From Duganella flavida (GTDB lineage: Bacteria; Pseudomonadota; Gammaproteobacteria; Burkholderiales; Burkholderiaceae_D): 64,000 nucleotides of DNA. This document shows, piece after piece, positions 59,882 through 64,000 of the stretch; position 1 is the first letter of the stretch; each line of letters begins with the position of its first letter. The stretch is taken from contig NZ_WWCN01000023.1 of assembly GCF_009857445.1 (NCBI RefSeq), positions 24,832 through 88,831 of the forward strand, read 5' to 3'. Below the pieces are notes generated by a model. The model was not told the origin of the DNA. It was given only the letters and a program-made list of their open reading frames with translations, and ran no database searches. The position numbers and the translations under genes were made by a program.

Positions 59882-60811
59882 ATGATCCCACATCAAAAGC
59901 TACTCGCCATCATCGAAGCCCAAGTCCACCTGGTCGGCTTGGGCAATGACCTGAGCGCCGTCATGGACGCTTCTTCCGCCAAGGCGGTGGAACTCACCGG
60001 CGCCGACGGCGCCGTGGTGGAACTGCTGGAGGACGACTCCATCGTCTACCGCTCCGCCAGCGGCCTGGCGGAGCCGCAACTGGGTTTGCGCATGCCGGTG
60101 GCGAACAGCCTGTCCGGCCGCGTGCTGACCAGCCGTACCGCCGCCCTGTGCACCGACAGCGAAACCGACGACCGCGTCAACCGCGAAGCGTGCCGCAAGG
60201 TCGGCCTGCGCGCGATGGTGATCGTGCCGCTAATCGCCGGCGATGAAGCGGTCGCCGTCATGAAGCTGGTGTGGAAAGAGCCGCGCCAGTTCAACGAATA
60301 CGAAGCGGAGATCGCGCAGCTGCTGGCGAATATGGCGGCGATGCTGATGCAGCGTGCCACGCAAGAAGGCCCGAATGTGCTCAAGCAGCGCATGACGCTG
60401 GACGAGGCTAGCGGCACCGCCAACCGTTCCTTCTTCTATGAGCAGCTGCAAGCCAAGCTGGCCGCAGCACAGGTAAGCGGCACGCATCTCGGTGTGGCGG
60501 TACTGCGTCTGGACGGTATTGAGAAACTGCCGGAGGCGCTGGCAGATATCTCGCGCCGCATCGAGCGCGAATGCCGTCCCGGCGATCTGGTGGCGCGTAT
60601 CGGCCACGATGAATTTGGCATCATCCTGAATATGGCTTCGCGCCGCTCGATCGTCACCAGCCAGCTGCATCGCATCAGCTTATCGGTGACGGGAGAATCA
60701 CTGCCCGGCATCAGCGACGCTGCGCTGCGCGCCGCCTGCCATACCGGCAGCTCGCTGTATCCGGAGGACGCCCACACCGCGATTGAGCTGGTGCAGGCAG
60801 CACGCCCTTAA
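59882..60811 (+). CDS. GAF domain protein with degenerate GGDEF domain
   Basis: A 309-residue soluble protein. The start is ATG 59882 (MIPHQKLL), just after the terminator's T-run. Seen: GAF domain at about 10-170 (VELTGADGAVVELL, ANSLSGRVLTSRTAALC) and a short GGDEF-like domain at about 185-300, where the active loop reads GHDEF instead of GGDEF, the usual LTGLxNR is DEASGTANRSFF, and the metal-binding Asp region is VLRLDGIEKL. The RxxD inhibitory site (RPGD) is kept five residues before GHDEF. So it may bind c-di-GMP without making it (inference). No ribosome site is evident before the ATG. Confidence 0.85.
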   Translation: MIPHQKLLAIIEAQVHLVGLGNDLSAVMDASSAKAVELTGADGAVVELLEDDSIVYRSASGLAEPQLGLRMPVANSLSGRVLTSRTAALCTDSETDDRVNREACRKVGLRAMVIVPLIAGDEAVAVMKLVWKEPRQFNEYEAEIAQLLANMAAMLMQRATQEGPNVLKQRMTLDEASGTANRSFFYEQLQAKLAAAQVSGTHLGVAVLRLDGIEKLPEALADISRRIERECRPGDLVARIGHDEFGIILNMASRRSIVTSQLHRISLSVTGESLPGISDAALRAACHTGSSLYPEDAHTAIELVQAARP

Positions 60812-60814
60812 ACC

Positions 60815-61825
60815 TTAAATAAACACCGGCTCCGGCTCCAGCAGCACGCCATAGCGGGCCTGGACGTCGGCCTGTATCGCCTTGGCCAGCGCCACCACAT
60901 CGGCGCCGGTGGCGCCGCCGTTATTCACCAGCACCAGCGCCTGTTTTGGATACACGCCGGCCGCGCCAAGGTTCTTGCCCTTCCATCCGCATTGATCGAT
61001 CAGCCAGCCGGCGGCCAGCTTCTCTGTGCCGTCAGGCTGCGCGTGGTGCACCAGGTTCGGGAAGCGCTCCAGCAGCGCCGCGCATTGCGCGCCCGGCACC
61101 ACAGGATTTTTAAAGAAGCTGCCAGCGTTGCCGATCACCGCGGGATCGGGCAGCTTGCGGCTGCGAATCGCGATGACCGCATCGGCGATTTTGCGCGGCG
61201 ACGTCAGGTCCGGTTCCGCCGCCAGTTCCGCGTAGCGCAGGTTCGGCGTCCACTGTTTGGGCAGTGCAAAGGTCACATCAAGGATAATCAGGGCGCTGCC
61301 TTCGTGTTTGAACACGCTGTCGCGATAAGCGAAGCGGCACGCCGCCGCATCCATCACGCGTGTCTCGCCGCTGGCAGGATCGAACACCGTCACGCTATGG
61401 AATACGTCTTTAATTTCGAGTCCATACGCGCCGATATTTTGAATCGGCGCCGCGCCCACCGTGCCCGGAATCAGCGATAAATTTTCCAGGCCACCGACGC
61501 CTTGCGCAATGGTCCACTGCACAAACTGATGCCAGTTTTCGCCGGCTGCCGCGCGCACAAAATGGTGCGTTTCATCGCCGCCGATAAGCTCTTTTCCATC
61601 CAGTGCGATGTGCAAAACCATGCCGTCAAAATCGCGCGTCAACAGCACATTGCTGCCGCCGCCCAAAACCAGCTTCGGCAAAGTAGCCCAAGCGCCATCA
61701 GCATAAACGCCGAGCAATTGCTCTTTTTTTGTGACGCGCAAATACGCGCGTGCGGTCGCGGCGATGCCAAAAGTGTTGAGGGATTGCAGCGGAAATTGCG
61801 TTTGAATGGAAAGCGGCGCGGACAT
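60815..61825 (-). CDS. murB: UDP-N-acetylenolpyruvoylglucosamine reductase MurB
   Basis: A 336-residue FAD enzyme that reduces UDP-GlcNAc-enolpyruvate in peptidoglycan synthesis. Start at ATG 61825 (MSAPLSIQ); the upstream extension has no family match. Seen: FAD site LGGGSNVLL, GLENLSLIPGTVGAAPIQNIGAYG, and FAYRDSVFK with catalytic Ser/Glu context (GNAGSFFKNP). A TATAAT on the minus strand at 61853-61858 lies 28 bp before the ATG, but no strong -35 is visible. It ends 3 bp from the convergent GAF/GGDEF gene. Confidence 0.95.
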   Translation of the reverse strand: MSAPLSIQTQFPLQSLNTFGIAATARAYLRVTKKEQLLGVYADGAWATLPKLVLGGGSNVLLTRDFDGMVLHIALDGKELIGGDETHHFVRAAAGENWHQFVQWTIAQGVGGLENLSLIPGTVGAAPIQNIGAYGLEIKDVFHSVTVFDPASGETRVMDAAACRFAYRDSVFKHEGSALIILDVTFALPKQWTPNLRYAELAAEPDLTSPRKIADAVIAIRSRKLPDPAVIGNAGSFFKNPVVPGAQCAALLERFPNLVHHAQPDGTEKLAAGWLIDQCGWKGKNLGAAGVYPKQALVLVNNGGATGADVVALAKAIQADVQARYGVLLEPEPVFI

Positions 61826-61967
61826 GAGGGAGATAAGCAATAAATTTAATCGATTATAGAGCGAAACAAGCAAAAAACCAGTGCCGATATGGCTGCGAAC
61901 GGCAGGTTGTCCGTTAAAATGGCAGTCTTTGAAGCAGCAATCATGTAGCAAAATAAAGGAAATAGTT

Positions 61968-62453
61968 ATGCCGTCGTTTGATGTAGTTTTGGAAGCCGAT
62001 ATGATCGAAGTAAAGAATGCTGTCGAGCAATCTCAAAAAGAGATCGGCACGCGCTTCGACTTCAAGGGTACCGGCGCCGCCGTCGAACAAAAAGAGCGCG
62101 AGCTGACCGTGACCGGCGACTCCGATTTCCAGTTGCAGCAAGTGCGTGATGTGCTGATCGGCAAACTGGGCAAGCGCAAGGTCGACGTGCGTTTCCTGGA
62201 AGATGGCGAGATCAAGAAAATCGGCGGCGACAAGGTGCGCCAGGTAATCAAGGTCAAAAACGGCATCGAATCCGACGACGCCAAGAAAATCGTCCGTATC
62301 ATCAAGGACAGCAAGATGAAAGTGCAAGCCGCGATCCAGGGCGAATCGGTGCGCATCACCGGCGCCAAACGCGACGACCTGCAAGCCGCCATGGCCCTGC
62401 TGCGCAAGGATGCCACCGACCTGCCGCTGGAATTCAACAACTTCCGCGACTAA
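61968..62453 (+). CDS. yajQ: YajQ family nucleotide-binding protein
   Basis: A 161-residue protein; AAAGGA precedes ATG 61968 and the family start MPSFDVVLE confirms it. Seen: ferredoxin-like repeats with DFKGTGAAVEQKERELTVTG, VRFLEDGEIKKIGGDKVRQVIKVKNGIE and LLRKDATDLPLEFNNFRD. Known: YajQ proteins bind RNA or nucleotides, and in Xanthomonas and Pseudomonas members have been shown to bind c-di-GMP and act with a LysR regulator. Whether this one does is unknown. It is divergent from murB (142 bp). Confidence 0.93.
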   Translation: MPSFDVVLEADMIEVKNAVEQSQKEIGTRFDFKGTGAAVEQKERELTVTGDSDFQLQQVRDVLIGKLGKRKVDVRFLEDGEIKKIGGDKVRQVIKVKNGIESDDAKKIVRIIKDSKMKVQAAIQGESVRITGAKRDDLQAAMALLRKDATDLPLEFNNFRD

Positions 62454-62600
62454 GCCCATCCGCCGCCCGCGCGCGCAGCCAGCCGAACGCTGCCGCGCCG
62501 TCACAAAGCTGTAGTACACATGGAGTAGAATGAATCGGGAGCACCCGACCATGCGTACTACCGCGCGACCGCAAATAACTTCGGTAGTCTAAGGATAGCA

Positions 62601-63857
62601 ATGAAACGTGTTGACGATTTTCGCCTGCGATTTGGCAATGAAGAGTATGTGCCCATCATGATTGGCGGAATGGGTGTCGATATCTCGACCTCGGAACTGG
62701 CGCTGGAAGCAGCCCGCCTGGGCGGTATCGGCCACATCTCGGATGCCATGGTGGAGGACGTGTCGGACCGCAAGTTCGACACCAGCTTCGTCAAGGATAA
62801 GACCAAGCTCTACAAGCACAACATCAACAACATGGACAAGTCGATCGTGCAGTTCGACTTGCAGCGCCTGGCTGAGGCGCAGCGCCTGCACATCGGCGCC
62901 ACCATGAAGGCGAAGCAAGGCAAGGGCCTGATCTTCGTCAACTGCATGGAAAAGCTGACCATGAACGGCCCGCGTGAAACCCTGCGCACCCGCCTCAACG
63001 CGGCGTTGGATGCGGGCATCGACGGCATCACGCTGTCCGCTGGCCTGCACTTCGGCTCGTTCGCACTGATGGCCGACCACCCGCGCTTCCGTGAAGCCAA
63101 GCTGGGCATCATTGTCTCGTCGGTGCGCGCGCTGCAGATCTTCCTGCGCAAGAACGCCAAGCTGAACCGTCTGCCGGATTACGTCATCGTCGAAGGTCCG
63201 CTGGCCGGCGGCCACCTCGGCTTCGGCCTCGAGGACTGGAAAGACTACGACTTGATGACCATCACCAAGGAGTTGCTGGCTTACTTCAAGGCTGAAAACC
63301 TCGACATTCCGCTGATCGCGGCTGGCGGGATCTTCACCGGTTCGGACGCAGTGAGCTTCCTGGAAGCCGGCGCGGCTGGCGTGCAGGTGGCGACCCGCTT
63401 CACGGTGACCAAGGAATGCGGCTTGCCGGAGAAGGTCAAGCAGGAATACTTCAAGGCTTCCGAGGACGACATCATCGTCAACGGTGTTTCGCCGACCGGC
63501 TATCCTATGCGCATGCTGAAAAATACGCCGGCCATCGGCTCCGGCATCCGTCCAGGCTGCGAATCCTACGGCTACCTGCTGGATGCCAGCGGCAACTGCG
63601 CCTACATCAACTCGTACAACCGCGAAGTGGAAGCGCACCCGAACGAGAAGACCGTGGTGGTGATGGACAAGACCTGCCTGTGCACCCACATGCGCAACTT
63701 CAACTGCTGGACCTGTGGCCACTACACCTACAAGCTGAAGGACACTTCATTCAAGAAGCCGGATGGCGAGTACCAGATGCTGAGCGCGGAACACGTGTTC
63801 AAGGACTACCAGTTCAGCACTGATAATCACATAGCTCTTCCTGAAAAAGAGTTCTAA
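62601..63857 (+). CDS. Nitronate monooxygenase family flavoprotein with Cys-rich C-terminus
   Basis: A 418-residue protein with AAGGA before the ATG. Seen: an FMN TIM-barrel of the nitronate monooxygenase (2-nitropropane dioxygenase) fold with MIGGMGVDIST near the N-terminus, VEGPLAGGHLGF and AAGGIFTGSDA (phosphate-binding region), and a C-terminal extension of about 90 residues with NCAYINSYNREVE and a run of cysteines and histidines (CLCTHMRNFNCWTCGHY). Typical family members are about 320-350 residues, so the tail is an addition; the Cys/His cluster could bind metal or a second flavin partner. Substrate unknown. Confidence 0.87.
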   Translation: MKRVDDFRLRFGNEEYVPIMIGGMGVDISTSELALEAARLGGIGHISDAMVEDVSDRKFDTSFVKDKTKLYKHNINNMDKSIVQFDLQRLAEAQRLHIGATMKAKQGKGLIFVNCMEKLTMNGPRETLRTRLNAALDAGIDGITLSAGLHFGSFALMADHPRFREAKLGIIVSSVRALQIFLRKNAKLNRLPDYVIVEGPLAGGHLGFGLEDWKDYDLMTITKELLAYFKAENLDIPLIAAGGIFTGSDAVSFLEAGAAGVQVATRFTVTKECGLPEKVKQEYFKASEDDIIVNGVSPTGYPMRMLKNTPAIGSGIRPGCESYGYLLDASGNCAYINSYNREVEAHPNEKTVVVMDKTCLCTHMRNFNCWTCGHYTYKLKDTSFKKPDGEYQMLSAEHVFKDYQFSTDNHIALPEKEF

Positions 63858-63873
63858 TTAAAAAAGCGCCCTA

Positions 63874-64000
63874 TGAACTGACCCCAAATAGTTGGACGGT
63901 TTAGTTTGCTAGGCATGCAAGGGCTGAGTTCTGTATTGCACAGGACTCAGCCCTTTTAGTTTCATCTTAATACGGTCGTAATTGTAATAGCGGATGTACT
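63874..64000 (-). mobile_element. IS3-family insertion sequence, 3' end (cut by window edge)
   Basis: A terminal repeat of the type TGAACTGACCCC begins at 63874 and the coding end of a transposase follows on the minus strand (63909-63998). The element runs out of the window to the right. It starts 17 bp after the nitronate monooxygenase stop, so it has not broken that gene. The target duplication cannot be checked. Confidence 0.85.
63909..64000 (-). CDS. IS3-family transposase OrfB, C-terminal end
   Basis: The last 29 residues and stop of a transposase, with the rest outside the window: it reads YIRYYNYDRIKMKL...GLSPVQYRTQP, the usual C-terminal end of IS3/IS150-group rve integrases (YYNxxRI and GLSPVQYR). 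The frame is set by the minus-strand codons from 63998 down to the TAG at 63911-63909. Whether the element is intact cannot be seen. Confidence 0.88.
   Translation of the reverse strand, partial: YIRYYNYDRIKMKLKGLSPVQYRTQPLHA

Overview
The window looks like chromosomal DNA from a motile, environmental betaproteobacterium, most likely an Oxalobacteraceae member of the Massilia/Duganella/Janthinobacterium type. This is an inference from the gene families: several long Burkholderiales-type chemoreceptors, a complete Wsp chemosensory operon, a PEP-CTERM protein, SUV3-like helicase and GC-rich codon use. No rRNA, prophage or CRISPR array was seen. The only clear insertion sequence is the end of an IS3-family element cut by the right edge.

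Layout. 1-1192: end of pal and then cpoB (Tol-Pal envelope system). 1207-3982: three identical tRNA-Lys(UUU) genes in two cassettes with near-consensus sigma-70 promoters and near-identical bidirectional terminators, flanking a PEP-CTERM protein, a small hypothetical and an acyltransferase. 3983-7843: SUV3-like helicase, YigZ/IMPACT protein, DUF418 membrane protein. 8101-11397: two convergent chemoreceptor genes separated by a perfect 41-bp inverted repeat. 11410-13259: outer-membrane barrel, GNAT acetyltransferase, two small membrane proteins (one with a GTG start). 13282-20519: a likely six-gene operon (membrane-fusion adaptor, ABC ATPase, two FtsX-type permeases, sigma-54 response regulator, histidine kinase) behind a textbook -24/-12 promoter and a dyad placed like an enhancer; this is probably a self-regulated export or envelope-stress module. 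20513-31039: small secreted protein, a chemoreceptor with a CheR-docking pentapeptide, cystine/dicarboxylate-type symporter, FadL porin, RND efflux pair, DUF212 protein.

31149-40849: DUF475/TerC-like protein, a 771-residue Ala/Glu-rich coiled-coil protein, SrkA-type kinase, UPF0149 SEC-C protein overlapping an Nramp transporter, an STY0301-like secreted protein, a JmjC/cupin protein and a lipoprotein hydrolase. 40964-48965: orn, M48 protease, rsgA, a large soluble TPR-GAF histidine kinase, argF and argG.

49057-59515: the Wsp surface-sensing system, wspA-wspA-wspB-wspC-wspD-wspE-wspF-wspR, with two tandem receptors instead of one. The receptors should signal through WspE to the diguanylate cyclase WspR, with WspC and WspF setting adaptation. 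59530-63857: ppnP, a GAF plus degenerate GGDEF protein that keeps the c-di-GMP inhibitory site, murB, yajQ (nucleotide/c-di-GMP-binding family) and a nitronate-monooxygenase-like enzyme. Three potential c-di-GMP proteins thus lie within about 4 kb. 63874-64000: IS3-family element end.

The best candidates for something new are the sigma-54 ABC/two-component module with its unusual promoter-to-start geometry, the doubled WspA receptors next to a degenerate GGDEF protein, and the large orphan coiled-coil protein.
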